Part shown: piece by piece, positions 1-12,359 of the stretch | How the letters are laid out: each line of letters begins with the position of its first letter | Position numbering within the stretch: position 1 is the stretch's first letter | Assembly: GCA_028023455.1 (NCBI GenBank) | Contig: JAQFVV010000318.1 | Span: 682,001-746,000, forward strand | Length of the DNA stretch: 64,000 nucleotides | Source: Epiperipatus broadwayi | Taxonomy: Eukaryota > Onychophora > Udeonychophora > Euonychophora > Peripatidae | Reading direction: 5' to 3' | Notes under the pieces: generated by a model | What the model was told of the DNA's origin: nothing | Seen by the model: the letters and a program-made list of their open reading frames with translations, nothing else | The model's database searches: none | Translations under genes and position numbers: made by a program

Positions 1-3000
1 AGTTCTTATTAAATTAAAATATAGTGAAAGATTCTAATCTGCTTACAATTGTCTATCTGGTGTATTGAATTTAAGATTTCATAAATGATTTTGGACTCAA
101 GAACGTATTGCAAGTATTATGCAAATACACTTTTATTTAGCACACAAGAAAAATGACTCAAAACAACTTGTAACAAGACTATAATTTATTATTAAATTTT
201 AACAAGATTATAATTTATTATTACAGTTTAACAAAACTATCCTTTATGATTAACATAATAAACAAACATATACAATTTATTCGATCCGATATGGATAAAC
301 AAAATATAACTAACAGTAATTCGTCTATACTTTTAGACTTGGATTCGAACTACTTCTTCATCTTCTTTTTACATTTATGCAAATTGAATATAAAAAAAAA
401 AAAATATTATTATCGATACATCGACTCATCCATTTAGTGTATCTTATATGAACGGCTACTTAAATTTATTAACTAACTATTTGTTTTAAAATAAAAATAA
501 TCTGATTCTAGGCAATGCGTACAAACGATTTTTATTATCATATCTTTAATTAAATGATAGTTTTTATTTAGATAAATTATTATAATTTATGGGTTATTTA
601 TCAGAAGTTACACTTATTATTTTAATGTTTACCTTAATAACAACTAAAGTTGTTATACACACAGTTTTTCTAAGTATAAGTTATATTGTGTGTGCTACTT
701 AATCATTAACCCGAATTAAACCTAGTATTTGAACCCTCCATTGGCAAATAAAAATTTCTAAATCACGCAATTTTAAACTTACTCTCTCCATTGACTTACG
801 TGTGGATTACCAGCACTATTCCGCCACACAATCCAGACATTGATCATATATACTAGCACGCTATTTATACTAAATGGATCGTGAGGAATTAACCTCCAAT
901 ATACCCGTTATCTTGCCATAACTTTCTAAACAAAACACAATATTCAACACCTTCCGTGGTGGAATTATCTCTATTTTCTCATGAGGAATATGGAATAACA
1001 CCGAAGGTCTGTAGAGTTAACTACTACATTAAAATAGTTTGGTGGGTCCTTGCCTCTTACTTGGGCATAATAGGAACACACACCAAATATAATCCTCTCC
1101 TGGGATTTTAACGAATGAAATACACTAAATACGATATAAATTACTGATCGTCCTAACTCTGAGAAGCGATCACTTGGGTTATAAACATACCCGAATACTA
1201 GATTTATCTATTCCCCTCATGGAAAATAAAGCTTTTGGGGAGATCATTTTCCATCCCACAAAATAGATACATTACAATTATTACTAATGCGAATATTAAT
1301 CATATACTGATGCTATATCGGGGCAAGATAAGCCAATACACTAATTACACTAAATTTATGTTCCAGGGTATACTTAGATCAACGTCTGAAATCAATGGAT
1401 AACACAGAATAAACCATAATAATTTTCACCTTTGCCAAAGAAACATTCAACAAGTAATTGGTAGTATAGTATCTTGAACTAAATTAAGTGAATGCATTAA
1501 TAAAGAATAATTGGGAATAAGTTCCGCAATTAACATAGTATAAATTTGTTTCAAACTTTAAATAAGTAATATCCTGTATAGCACTTCTCTTTAATTACTT
1601 CTGATAATTTTAACTAGATATTTTACCTATTAAGTATCTGAATTTTTCTTCTTTTACGCATCTAACATATAAATTTATATCCATAATGCATATCATAAGT
1701 AAACACATTTTATAAAAAAAATTTTTTTTTTTTTTTATGTCGAATATAAATTTAACCTAGAATAAGTATATGAAAACATACCTTTATGATTACAAGGTCA
1801 TTTAAATATTACTTGATTATACAGCCTTTAACCTGTTGATATAAAAAAAAATACACATAATTTTACAAATTAGTAAAAAAAAATCATTACTTAACAAGTG
1901 CTTATTATCTCACTAGAAAAATGTTTTCCGTTGGGCAATTTATCCAGATGAAGAACTTGATCCATTCATAGTTCACGAAGCAAAATTTAAAATAAGAAAC
2001 ACATTTTATTATTTCATTTCTATAAAAGTTGCCTCCATTCTGGTGCACTTAATAAATTAAGCAAAGAAAAACATAGCAGCGTTGGATGTTAACTCTTCCT
2101 TGAATTAACTGATATAATTTTGGGATCCAAGAAAACAATACATATTTTAACATGACGCATATTGGACGATAAACAATCACATATACAATTCTTTTCTTTT
2201 TACTATTGGCGATATGTATCATTTTTAGCTAGCTGGCTTATGAATAAAATAATGCACGAATTTTCCAAAATACTATTATTATAAGGACTGCAGCTGACTT
2301 ACGTGGATATGAAGTTTTAACGACTCCAGTTGATGTATAATATAACATATTATATTATGGTTATAATTAAGTCACTAATGTTTGTAGTTTTTATTCCTAC
2401 TCTAGGAATTGTAATTTGTCTTTAATAAGGAATTCTCCGTAAAATGCACACATACAAATTTTCCGATATTTGCCTTGAGAAAATTTATATTTTCTTTTTA
2501 AAAAAAATATACAGGTGCATAAGTAAATATCATTGATCATTAATATTATTTTTAGATAATTTTCAGTGAATAAAACATATTTTAACGTGGGGAAATTACA
2601 TTATTTTCAAACGCAGACAATTTCTTTTAGAAAGAGCGCGAAATGTTTCTCGTTCACTTTCTTTGGCCTTTATAATATTTCTTTTAATTATAATTTTTCT
2701 TTTATACCATGAAAAGATTATTAAATAAGGTAAAGTTAACAAATAATTGTTTATTTCCTGGAAATTACTTATATTGCTTAATTTAAATATAATGACATTT
2801 TCCGTGATTACTGTAGTCAATACGGTCATTTTGAACTTTAGCATAAGATAGTACATTTTTGCGTATAAAAAGCTTTAAAATAGGTAGATGGCAATAGAAA
2901 ACAGAATATCTTATCAAAAAGGATTAGCCATGCATGATATTACTAACAATTTACTGGACTTATATTTATTTCTGCAATAAAAAAATAATAAAAATTTTGT

Positions 3001-3600
3001 TACCGAATTTCAGTACTGCTTCCTCCTTGTAAAACTAATGTCAGACTAAACTTTCTTCAAAATTTGGCGGTCTTGTTTTAGCGACCTCTTACAGAAAAAT
3101 AATCATTTAATTATACATAAACAAAAGAAAAGAAAAAAAAAACTTATTACAGTTATATATTTCCGTATGATTTAAATGGATTACAGAGTAATTTGACAAA
3201 TAATGAAAAATAATAAATATACTTAATTAACAATGTTTATTAGTGATGTATAATTCTGTCTACATTATTATCTAAAATAATTTCAAAACTACCAGAAGTG
3301 ATTGTGCTTTATGATAAGACATTTATCTACTCTCCCTCTACCCATCCAAAATCAATTACTGTTTATAATATGTGCTTTTATACTATATTATATTACTCTT
3401 ATTGTTAATATTTTCATTAAATTATTCATGCTCTTCTTCAAAATGACATCAAATTACTAAATTTATTAGCTATTTGCTTAAAACACATTAAAGTGAGCAA
3501 ATAGCATATTTTATTAATCACTTAATATTATTATTATTTTATCCTTTTATTTTCTAAAAAAGGATAGCATTGTTTTCCTGTGGAAACAATGCCAAATAAA
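1..3600. other. AT-rich stretch without a recognisable gene
   Basis: I see no coding exon, tRNA or clear mobile element here. Reading frames are short and broken on both strands. The part from about 720 to 1400 has higher complexity and more G+C than its surroundings and may be an old unclassified repeat or regulatory sequence. A long run of A then T lies near 1714-1737. The small open frames at 246-437 and 2596-2856 have codon content typical of random AT-rich sequence. Confidence 0.5.
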
Positions 3601-3623
3601 CCAAGTGTCAATAACACTAGGTT

Positions 3624-3738
<115 letters not shown>

Positions 3739-4470
3739 GTTATTGCATATTTAAATAGTAAAGCAATCTTTATAAATTCCTCCAACTTTTTGCATGTAGA
3801 TATGCTGGCCAATGATAACTCTCACAGTAAAATTTTCTAGTCCACACTCTTTGCCAGCAACATATATTCTGACTTAAATTTACAATCACAACCCTTTTCA
3901 TATGTTCTCAAGTATTTTTTGAAAAATAACTTAACTGTTTCCATCTGAACGTTATCTAAATTCTCATCTCAATATTGTGCTTATCAAAAAAGTTTCTTAA
4001 CTACCCTACAAATATTATGAATGGCCTATTTTTTGAAACATAGGGAAAACAGATTATGATGATTCATAAAACAGAGGACATAAAAAATATTATTATTTTT
4101 AGCAATATGAATTTATTTCAGAACACTACATTTATATAAATGAAATTTAGATACTTGAAAATTCTACTGCAGAATTAATAATTCCAATAACCATACTGAT
4201 TTGAGTCCATTTTACTTTTTTTTCCTTTCCAATGATCAGTTTTATAATTAGTTAACAAAATCTCTTTTTTCTTCTTTTATTTTATACACATAAATATTTA
4301 TTTAAAATAAAATGCTAACAACTACTCCAACAAAACTTTATCTTTTATCTACTGAGCATTTAGAATCAATAAAAATGTCATTATTTATTACTGATGTTGG
4401 TAGCTGGCTATACTTTGTTACAATATATATATATATCAAAATTACCCCAAATCCAAAATTTATATATATA

Positions 4471-4484
4471 TATATATGAAGAAC
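4471..4484 (+). repeat. Left 14-bp direct repeat (probable target-site duplication) of the 4.5-kb hammerhead element
   Basis: TATATGAAGAACTA here is repeated exactly and in the same orientation at 5409-5422, at the other edge of the inverted hammerhead repeat. The pair is read as a target-site duplication from retrotransposition. Confidence 0.75.
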
Positions 4485-4587
4485 TAAGTATAGAGAATTT
4501 GAACTCAGATTTTCAAGCACCCTTCAACGATCCACACTATCTCGTACAACTGATACACATAACCACACACATGTAAAAAAAATAAAT

Positions 4588-4642
4588 AATCACCAATATA
4601 TGTATTTCATGCTAAACCAGCACTCATCAGTTGGTCCAGATT
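4588..4642 (-). ncRNA. Type I hammerhead ribozyme motif, family 1 copy a
   Basis: Read on the minus strand, the conserved core CTGATGA is followed by helix II GTGCT-loop-AGCAT, then GAAA, then a very short self-complementary helix III (ATA..TAT), then the cleavage-site nucleotide A. Helix I pairs CCAA before the core with TTGG after the cleavage site, and AATC with GATT beyond an internal loop. Helix II closes with a G-U pair. All core residues are intact, so this copy could be active. Helix III of only about three pairs suggests activity as a dimer, as described for Penelope and retrozyme hammerheads. Confidence 0.85.
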
Positions 4643-4651
4643 ATCATCTCC

Positions 4652-4687
<36 letters not shown>

Positions 4688-5204
4688 CAGTGCTCAGTTT
4701 ATCTTAAGATAGCAAATTTTTATACTTTAATGGACAGGCTTCAATTTACTCCAACCTCCAACTTTTCAGCCAACCATTTCATTGAAAATCTGATGATGAA
4801 AACTCAAATCCCATGCTGATGCTAATATTATTGTCATGCTCATGTTGACCTGAAATCACTCTAATCACTTATGTATAGGACTTTATCCATTTGGACCTAT
4901 ACATGAGGGATCAGGGTGACTTCATGTCAACATGGGCATGACAATAATATTAGCATCAGCATGGGATTTGAGTTTTCATCATGAAGTACTATACATGAGG
5001 GGTCAGAGTGACTTTAGATCAACATGGGCATGGCAATAATATTAGCATCAGCATGGGATTTGAGTTTTCATCATCAGATTTTCAATGATATGGATGGCTA
5101 AAAAGTTGGAGGTTGGAGTGGATTGAAGCCTGTCCATTAAAGTATGAAGATTTACTATCTTAATATAAACTGAGCACTGATTATATATATGTGTGATAGA
5201 TGAT

Positions 5205-5259
5205 AATCTGGACCAACTGATGAGTGCTGGTTTAGCATGAAATACATATATTAATGATT
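5205..5259 (+). ncRNA. Type I hammerhead ribozyme motif, family 1 copy b (helix I damaged)
   Basis: The core CTGATGA, helix II GTGCT/AGCAT and GAAA are intact. The 3' strand of helix I reads TTAA instead of TTGG, so it no longer pairs fully with CCAA. It is the plus-strand partner of the copy at 4588-4642 in the inverted dimer. Confidence 0.8.
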
Positions 5260-5408
5260 ATTTATCTTTACTATGTGTGTGTGGTCATGTGTATCAGTTG
5301 TATGAGATAGTGTGGATAGTTGAAGGGTGCTTGAAAATCTGAGTTCAAATCCTCTATACTTACAATTAAGCTCCCAGATATGTGAAGAGTGCCTGGTTTT
5401 CAAATATT

Positions 5409-5422
5409 TATATGAAGAACTA
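5409..5422 (+). repeat. Right 14-bp direct repeat (probable target-site duplication)
   Basis: Exact copy of the 14 bases at 4471-4484, same orientation, bounding the inverted hammerhead dimer. Confidence 0.75.
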
Positions 5423-5489
5423 TTAATTCCAAATACTTCATAATAACTTTTTATTACAGCTACCATATTATGTGGAAAAAAATTATAAA

Positions 5490-6700
5490 TTATTTTGCAA
5501 TGGATTTTCTTTATTAACTGTTTTCAAGCTCTAATCCAACAATACATGCAAATATCATTGCCTGATTCTTATTTTTGTCTTGACAAATTGACAGATATAT
5601 CTAATATTGCTAAGCTTGTAAATTTTTATTCAAGGAGCAATGGTTTACTAAATAAATTTAGTGAATATGAAGGGAACTACATCAGCTGAAGATATCTATT
5701 TATCATTAGAAACTGTTTTAAAAAAGCAAACATTCCACTATTAAAACCCTCTGGCTTTGTAACAGATAGAAATCCTTTTGCAAGAAAAAATGGGTGATTA
5801 ATCACATATCTGACTAAGAAATTTAAAACTGAATTTTTTAGGGATTTACATAAATATTTTAAATGCTCTTAATTATTGATAATTTAAAGGTTTTTTAACA
5901 CAGATGCAGAATTTAGCAATGTAATTTACATTTCTGAAATAAAATAAATGGCCATAGCCAAAGAATTAAAAAAAATTTTGTTTGCCATAAGTGAATCTTT
6001 TTATGAATATAAAAGGAAAAAATATATATCTTTTGGGTATAAAATTTTGCATTTCTAATAGATGTTATTACCACTTATTAGATCTTAGTATAAAAATACA
6101 ACAAAAAAAATATAATGATCAGTGAGTTTTAATACATATTAAAATATTTATAACAAAACTTTTATTGTGATGAAAGCAGCTAAAAAATAATAATTTAGTA
6201 ATTTTTTTAAAAAAAATATTAATCAAATCAATTATGTATATAAGTAATAACAGATGCAACAGAAAACTTGTTTTCAGAATTCAGGAAAGACTTTTTGAGA
6301 TGTTTCAAAACATGACCAAATTAGAATATTTACTTTTCCATTTAAAACTGAATCGGAAACATTAATACAAATGGAAATTATGAAAATGCAGTAAAATTAA
6401 GATCTTAATATGAATTCAAAGAAAATATAATTTTACAATCTTACAAAAATGTATTTCTCAAACTAAGTACTTCCATATACTGCAACATATATGACTTATA
6501 TTAGCATTGTTTCAAGTACAATTCTTGTTGATGATGAAACTGACAAAGCCAAAGGCAGAAGTAACTACAAATTTGCATATATTAGCATCAATCAATATCT
6601 GCCCAAATATTTATCAAATTGTGAACAAATACCAATGTCAGAAATTATATTAACTAGTCAAAGTTTTTTAAAAATACATTTTATATTTATTTAAAGCATA
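5490..6700 (+). pseudogene. Possible decayed transposase region (unassigned)
   Basis: Three or more short plus-strand open pieces lie close together: 5495-5689, a stretch around 5690-5800 ending in codons for GFVTDRNPFARKNG, and 6491-6694. The GFVTD...KKNG-like string is reminiscent of the GFxTDGAPxMxGKKNG motif of hAT-type domesticated transposases. The match is short, the frames are broken, and no terminal inverted repeats were seen. It could equally be chance in AT-rich DNA. Confidence 0.2.
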
Positions 6701-8003
6701 AAATAGTTACTTCTATGTGATTTTTATGCAATAATTTGTGTAATTTCTTAAATAGTAGATATTTTATTTATTTTTACACATACAAATGTACAAGTATTCA
6801 ATAATGATGTTTTTGTGCAATATTTTTAGAAAAGTTTTTTAACTTTTTTTATAATAAAAAAATATTTCTGAATTGACCTCATTTAGGAAATATCATATTT
6901 CTTGCTCATGATAGAAAATAGTATAACTTGCTAAGATTTCACAAAATTTGAAATTGCCTTTTTAATTAAAGGGTTGCATAATCCTACTTTAAGTAGAGAT
7001 GAACTACTATTTATGCCTGTGGTTTCAAATTCTACTACATAAATATTGCTGATTAGAGATGTCAATGATGAACCCATATCTATCCTTTGAATTTATTGAA
7101 AGAATTCTGTATTGTATTAAACATATTTTGCTTTAATATAGAACATTAAGGGTTCTGTTATATTATTAATAGTAAGAGATGTTCTGGTTTATGTATAATT
7201 ATCTTCATTTAATTTTTTTCTTACAGAAGATAATGCTTCATGAAAGGGTATATTTATGAATAAATTTTCTATATTAAAACTTACCAATGTATCAGTTCTT
7301 TTTATTTTCATGTTCTTAAATAAATAAATCATCAAATTGTTTACAATTTCTGTCAAAAGACTGTATCATGTATGTCAAAAGATTAAGACTCTTGGGACAA
7401 CTTATAGTAAAACTTAAAAAAACAGCTAACAAATTTTCCCAGCATAAATATTTCATCATATAACATTAAACACCAGCTATCCTATGATACTACTAATCAG
7501 CTGATTCTAATTATTTCATTATAAATACTAAACAAAAACTGATTTTATTTTAAAGCATTAGATAATCATGATTCTGTTTCTACCTATTAAATTACATATA
7601 GCATAATTAAAAAAACAGTTACATATGACACTTTAATCAGAAGTTAATATTAATTCATTATATTATAAATCAAATATGTATATTCTAAATTATAAATTAA
7701 TCACTCCTAATTTGTCATAACATTATTTAAAAACTGCATGATTATTTTATATTTTAAAATGTAATTAGTTTTTTGTTTTTATTTATAAGTAAAGGATTTG
7801 TGTATTACACTTGCTGTAATTGGACAGTAAGCTCATAGCTAGATGATGATTAGTATTATTCTATGAAACAATTGTTGTGGAAAGCTAACTGACTAGTTCA
7901 GTTAACATGATACTTTAGTTTATCAGTATAAATTATCAGAAAATTGATTGGCTGAATTAATCATTACTTATTAGAAATTGTTATTTTATGTTAATTCCAA
8001 TTT
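6700..8003. other. AT-rich stretch without a recognisable gene
   Basis: Nothing beyond AT-rich sequence with stops in all frames. It ends at the target site of the SINE at 8018. Confidence 0.5.
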
Positions 8004-8128
8004 AACATTATGTAATAGTCAAGCATTGATGGCCTAGCGGTTAGCATAGCTGCCTTCCAAGCAACTGGTCTGGGTTCACTTCCCGGTCAATGCATTTGAC
8101 ATAGGAAAAAAAAAAACATTATGCAATA
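8004..8128 (+). mobile_element. tRNA-Gly(UCC)-derived short SINE with target-site duplication
   Basis: The body at 8023-8093 has a paired tRNA acceptor stem (GCATTGA with TCAATGC), an A-box-like CTAGCGGTTAGC, an anticodon loop CTTCCAA (UCC, glycine) and a B-box-like GGGTTCACTTCCC. A short tail ATTTGACATAGG and a run of A follow. The whole is flanked by AACATTATGTAATA (8004-8017) and AACATTATGCAATA (8115-8128), a 14-bp duplication with one mismatch. A C replaces the conserved A58 in the T loop and there is one mismatch in the anticodon stem. With the A tail and duplication, this is a retroposed SINE and not a working tRNA gene. It lacks the long unrelated body of most SINEs. Confidence 0.85.
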
Positions 8129-8304
8129 TCTATTTATTGGTATGTGATACCCTCTGGAGTGTTTTTATGTGGACAAATTCAGATTTTTTTTAACATACAC
8201 ATAATAATAATTTAGTATCAGTTAGAGAGACATTGTCAGGCAATATAATAATTACAAATAAAATGAAAATATTTTTTAATAAATATATTTTAATACAGGA
8301 GCAT

Positions 8305-8406
8305 ACTATTTTTTTCATGTGTCATAGCATAAGCCGGGAAGCGAACCCGCTAACCCAGGACAACTGCTTGTAAAGCAGCTGTCATTGACCTCTCGACCAC
8401 CAATGC
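8305..8406 (-). mobile_element. Short SINE with class II tRNA-like head
   Basis: On the minus strand a tRNA-like body runs from GCATTGG at 8406 down to about 8328. It has an A box GTCGAGAGGTCAATGAC, an anticodon arm with loop TTTACAA, a long variable arm and a B box GGGTTCGCTTCCC. The 3' end continues CTATGACACATG into a run of A. The long variable arm points to a Leu or Ser tRNA ancestor. The tail is shared with the SINE at 63865. Flanking duplications are not clear. Confidence 0.75.
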
Positions 8407-8410
8407 TTGA

Positions 8411-9530
8411 CAAACATATTAGATTTTAAATGTGCATTAAAGACATAAATGGAATAAAACTATACACAGTACCTCCAAGTATTATTGTTTTTTATTAGTG
8501 TTATTTTTTTAAAAAGACAACTTTGTGCCAAAATTATTTATAATATTTCCAATTTATTTCTTTTTTTTTTCCTATTAACTAAAGTTATTAATATAAAAAT
8601 ATGACAAATGCAAATAAAAAAAACTGATAAATAAAATCTCATATTCATTAATTATAAAAAAGGGTAGTTGAGAATTCTTTATGTTGGTGGCCACAAATGA
8701 ATCTTGGGTTTTGTACATTCAATGCCATATAAATTCAGCTAAATAAGAATCCAGGTGTTGCTATGCAGTTCCACAGTGATTTTGTTTTGCCAAAAAAAAA
8801 AAAAAAAAACTACAAAAATGTTGCATTTAGATGCTATAATTAAAAAAAAAAACCTTCTGAACGAAATTTATAATCGATTAATTTTTTTAAACTTAACAAC
8901 TAACACATATTCCTTAACATAAAATTTGAAAAGTAAACAAATAAATACTTGTTGGACCTTTGAAACTAAATAATTAAACAAAAACCACTACCGGCATTTG
9001 TATACCAGTAAATACCCAAGTACCCTATATACAATCTACATGTAGATGAAATAATTAGAATGCAAAGATATACATGATCAAAAATAAGATAAGAATGTTC
9101 TATTCATATTTTCTGTTTTTAGAATTCATGATGACCAGATTCACTATGCTAGTATGGAATGTTTTTTTATATCTGACCTGTTCTAGTCTTTAAACATAAT
9201 CTCTTTTTAATTGATCATTTGGGTTACTTATTGTTTTGATATTTCATTATATTATTACTCTGGTTAAAACATTGTTTTTCTTTAATCAACCTTAATTCTT
9301 ATATTTTTCCCAATGTGTTTTTAATTAATTTAATCTTAATTAATTAGCTTATTTCTAGCACTAATAATAATATAACCAGATGTTTTTACTTTTTTTTAAG
9401 ATATACTTATTACTTATTAATTGGAGAGATATTAATTTATTATCTTTATCAATATATAACAGTTATTATTAATAGTAGTAGTATTTTTATATTTTATTGT
9501 TTATTTTAAATAATTTTATATTAATTTAAA
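8411..9530. other. AT-rich stretch without a recognisable gene
   Basis: No supportable gene. Poly-A runs occur near 8790-8808 and 8840-8850. Confidence 0.5.
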
Positions 9531-9539
9531 TAATTTTTT

Positions 9540-9805
9540 ATATAGCGGAGGGCAATTCTCTTCTCAAATTATTAATTTGTAAAATCTAATTCAGTTCACT
9601 GCCAAAGTAATTAATTTTTTAATTAATAATATACTCTGTGTGATATAAAATAAAAGAACAGGATTTTTTGTATAGCCGAAATCAATGCTCTTCTCAAACT
9701 GTTAATTTTTCAAAAATTAAAAATAAAAATAAAAAACTAAAACAGTTACTTAGCCATAGTAATTAATTAATAATATATTCTGTGAAATATAAAATAAAAG
9801 AGCAA
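9540..9805 (+). repeat. Diverged tandem duplication, two units of about 125-135 bp
   Basis: The segment starting near 9541 (TATAGC.GA..CAAT.CTCTTCTCAAA, and later TAATATACTCTGTG.GATATAAAATAAAAGA) recurs from about 9672 with the same order of blocks. The second copy has extra A-rich sequence in its middle. No coding capacity. Confidence 0.7.
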
Positions 9806-10359
9806 CAATAGGGCATACTTATATCTATTAAGAGCAAATAAAACAATTGCATCTATGTTTTTAAACAATATAAGTATTTTTTTCTAATTTTTAGAGATTG
9901 TTTTATTTTATAAAATGTTTTATTTTCTACGATAAAAAAAAATAAAATAAAATATTTTATTTTCCATGTAATATAAGACTGGATTGCAGTTATTCAATAA
10001 ATTTAAATGTGATTTTCTAATACTGTACTTTTATAACATTGAGGTCTAAAATATCAGTCGTGACTATGGCGCTTCAATTAGACACGCTTTAATTAATGTA
10101 AAAAACCAGATATTATATTTGACAACATTAACTTAATAACATTGTTATTAATTATATGGACAATTTTATACCAGTAATTAGTAATGTAACATAATTATTA
10201 ATTACTATATACACATATATCAGAAGACTTTTTAAATGACAATAATAGTGATAGTCCATTAAAGGCTGTGAATACTTCTTACATAGCTTTCAGCTTTCCT
10301 CAATGAATCAACCCATGTAATTGAAGAATTAAACCATATAGCTTTGGTCTAATTTTAGT

Positions 10360-10476
10360 ATCTGATTATTAATATATAATTTATAAGTCTATGAAATAGT
10401 GAGAGTGTGGTGGCTTCCAACAGCTTGTGTTAATCCAGCATGACTAAATTATATATATATATATATATATATATTG
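10360..10476 (+). repeat. Dispersed repeat copy 1 ending in a TA tract
   Basis: The sequence from about 10360 (ATCTGATTATTA, then TTATAAGTCTATGAAATAG, then CAACAGCTTGTGTTAATCC) recurs in diverged form at 20708-20813 and 22445-22540. Copies 1 and 2 run into (TA)n. It is non-coding, of unknown family, perhaps a SINE or MITE fragment. Confidence 0.55.
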
Positions 10477-11159
10477 TGCCCTTATCTGTAGGTCATAATA
10501 AGGTAGAAAGGTCAATTACTAAAAAATTTTAAATTTTAAGTTATGCTTGTAGGATATATAAATAATAATAGGATAATTAGATTTTATAGTACAATTTAAA
10601 GCTGAAAATACTTGGTATATAAAAATGTAATAAATTATTTTAAAAGAAAACAGTTAAATAAAGCTTAATTACATCCTTGCTTATGGTTGTAAAAGCTGGC
10701 CATATAAACAGCTATAAATAGTTTAAAAGTATAATAATAATTTGAATATAATATTTTAAAACTAATAAATTAAATAAATGCTATATGTAGTGTTATAATT
10801 GTATTTAATAATCAAAATTAATAGAGTATATTTTATTAATAAACTTTAGGATGGTGAGAATTATATGTGGTTCAACATTTTAAAATTATTTTCCAAATTT
10901 TTATAAAATATATCAGTTTTGGTAATTTAGACCGAGACGAAAAAAAAAAATTATTTGATAAAGTTAGTAAACACGTGACTGTATATTATATACCTTCACA
11001 CACACGCTTGTTAAAATAATAATAAAGTTTGTGAATTTGAAACTAAATATAATTGCCATCGATCATTAAAGTAAAAGTTAAAATATTAAATATTGTTTTA
11101 ATAATTGTTTTAAAAGTTTAAATAATTTTATAAAACTATAATTGAATTTAAAAATACTA

Positions 11160-11463
11160 GTCTAAATAATATTTTGAGACATGACGTCATCAATTCTTTA
11201 TTTTAAAAGTCTAATCTGTTATATAACTAAATGTGTAAATTTGTTCGCGCTAAAGAAATCATTAACCAATCAACGGAGGTAAATTAGCAGACAAAATATA
11301 AGAATTATACGAAGCGGGGGGAGAAGTAATGTGTAAGTGAAAGAGAAAGTAACACATTTTTGTAGCTGATAACACCGTAGCTGGAAAAGTGATATAAATT
11401 TAAAATTTAGTATTTATTTTAAAAGTTCTTCTGTAACATATAATAAATTTTGACTGTTTCGAC
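11160..11463 (+). promoter_or_regulatory. Promoter-like patch (CRE-like and CCAAT motifs)
   Basis: TGACGTCA near 11180 is a perfect CRE-type palindrome, and ACCAATCAAC near 11265 contains a CCAAT box. A G-rich segment lies near 11315-11325. The patch has more G+C than its flanks and sits just before the open region starting at 11464. Whether it drives transcription is inference only. Confidence 0.25.
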
Positions 11464-11715
11464 ATGGATTGCTAATTTAAAAGTTATCTTACCAGGGAAT
11501 TTTATTCAAGTTTAGCCAAAAACCCTACAGTAGAGATGGAAGTACAAGGAAAATTACCTAAAAATATTGCTGAAGGAAAAATATTTGGAAATTGTCTTAA
11601 TACAGCTTTATTTATGCTCAACCAGAAACGTATTATTGTCACTCAGAGAAATATAATTGGGACGCTATATGAAAATTTAAAAGAGAAGTTACTTGCCGTC
11701 AGGAAAAAATTATGA
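11464..11715 (+). pseudogene. Broken open frame of unknown origin
   Basis: From ATG at 11464 the frame reads 84 codons to TGA at 11713, with a single in-frame TAA at 11473. An uninterrupted part starts at ATG 11536 (59 residues: MEVQGKLPKNIAEG... ending LKEKLLAVRKKL). Amino-acid content is more protein-like than surrounding frames. Further short open pieces follow in the same direction: 28 codons around 11750-11835 and 41 codons at 12059-12181. I do not recognise the family. It may be a decayed mobile element, an integrated viral remnant or a degenerate host gene. Confidence 0.3.
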
Positions 11716-12058
11716 CGCACCAATTTTACAAGGCTAATTTAAAGTTATTTATTCTTCTCTATGGAAAAATTTAATATGCGTTTTTATTATAAAGAAAATA
11801 ATGATGAAGAAAGAATGTTTATCTTTTAAAGGAAAACATTATTAAAAATATAATACAAGAATTTTGAAATAAAGAAAAGTTATGGAATAATATGAAAGTG
11901 CTATTATATATTTTATAGAAGAGGAGCCGAAAACTTTATCTAATTAAAAATATTATAACGTATTCAATGGAGGAAATGCTTGATTTAAAAAATATAAAAT
12001 TAAATTACTTAATGAAAATGGATCCAGGAAAACAGGAAAATTATTGAAGATTTAAATA

Positions 12059-12181
12059 AAGTACCTAGAAGATGCATCGGAACAATCGCGCGGGAAAATA
12101 CTAGCAGACTATAGTAGAAGAGAATATCATGAATTGATAATTGTATACAATATTGTGAAAACCAAGGATTGTCATCTATGA
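12059..12181 (+). pseudogene. Second fragment of the decayed 11.5-12.2 kb coding region
   Basis: A 41-codon frame (KYLEDASEQSRGKILADYSR...) without stops until 12179. It contains the only G+C-rich bases nearby (TCGCGCGGG). Same strand as 11464-11715, so possibly part of the same dead gene. Unrecognised. Confidence 0.25.
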
Positions 12182-12353
12182 ATATTTATTAAACAGAGTA
12201 GTAATTGTTTTACTTAAGAGAATATGGAGACATTTTTTATTTACAGGATAAATTGATATCAAGAATTAAATATAGTGTTAAATATTATGAAAACCAAGGA
12301 TTGTTATCTATGAATATTTATTAAACAGAGTAGTAATTGTTTTACTTTAAAAT
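12153..12353 (+). repeat. Tandem duplication of about 131 bp
   Basis: A block of roughly 70 bases beginning TGAAAACCAAGGATTGT at about 12157 recurs at about 12288 with one or two changes. It includes the end of the fragment at 12059-12181, so the duplication post-dates or accompanied its decay. Confidence 0.75.
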
Positions 12354-12359
12354 AGAACA

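Larger units (their letters stand above)
4485..5408. mobile_element. Retrozyme-like inverted dimer with two hammerhead motifs (family 1, older copy)
   Basis: Two diverged copies of the family 1 repeat face each other head to head. The left arm (about 4485-4885) carries its hammerhead on the minus strand, and the right arm (about 4890-5380) carries it on the plus strand. Near the centre a segment of about 90 bp is duplicated in tandem (about 4899-4983 and 4993-5072). The left arm is interrupted by TA tracts. About 30-50 bp after the right arm, including CCAG and CTGG able to form a small hairpin, complete the insertion before the direct repeat at 5409. No protein is encoded. By eye it is clearly diverged from the 22.8-25.4 kb array, so this is an older insertion. 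The structure matches animal retrozymes and Penelope-related repeats. Confidence 0.75.

Noticed and set aside
8023-8093. A functional tRNA-Gly(UCC) gene
   Set aside because: The conserved A58 is lost, the anticodon stem has a mismatch, and an A tail with a target-site duplication shows it is a retroposed SINE.
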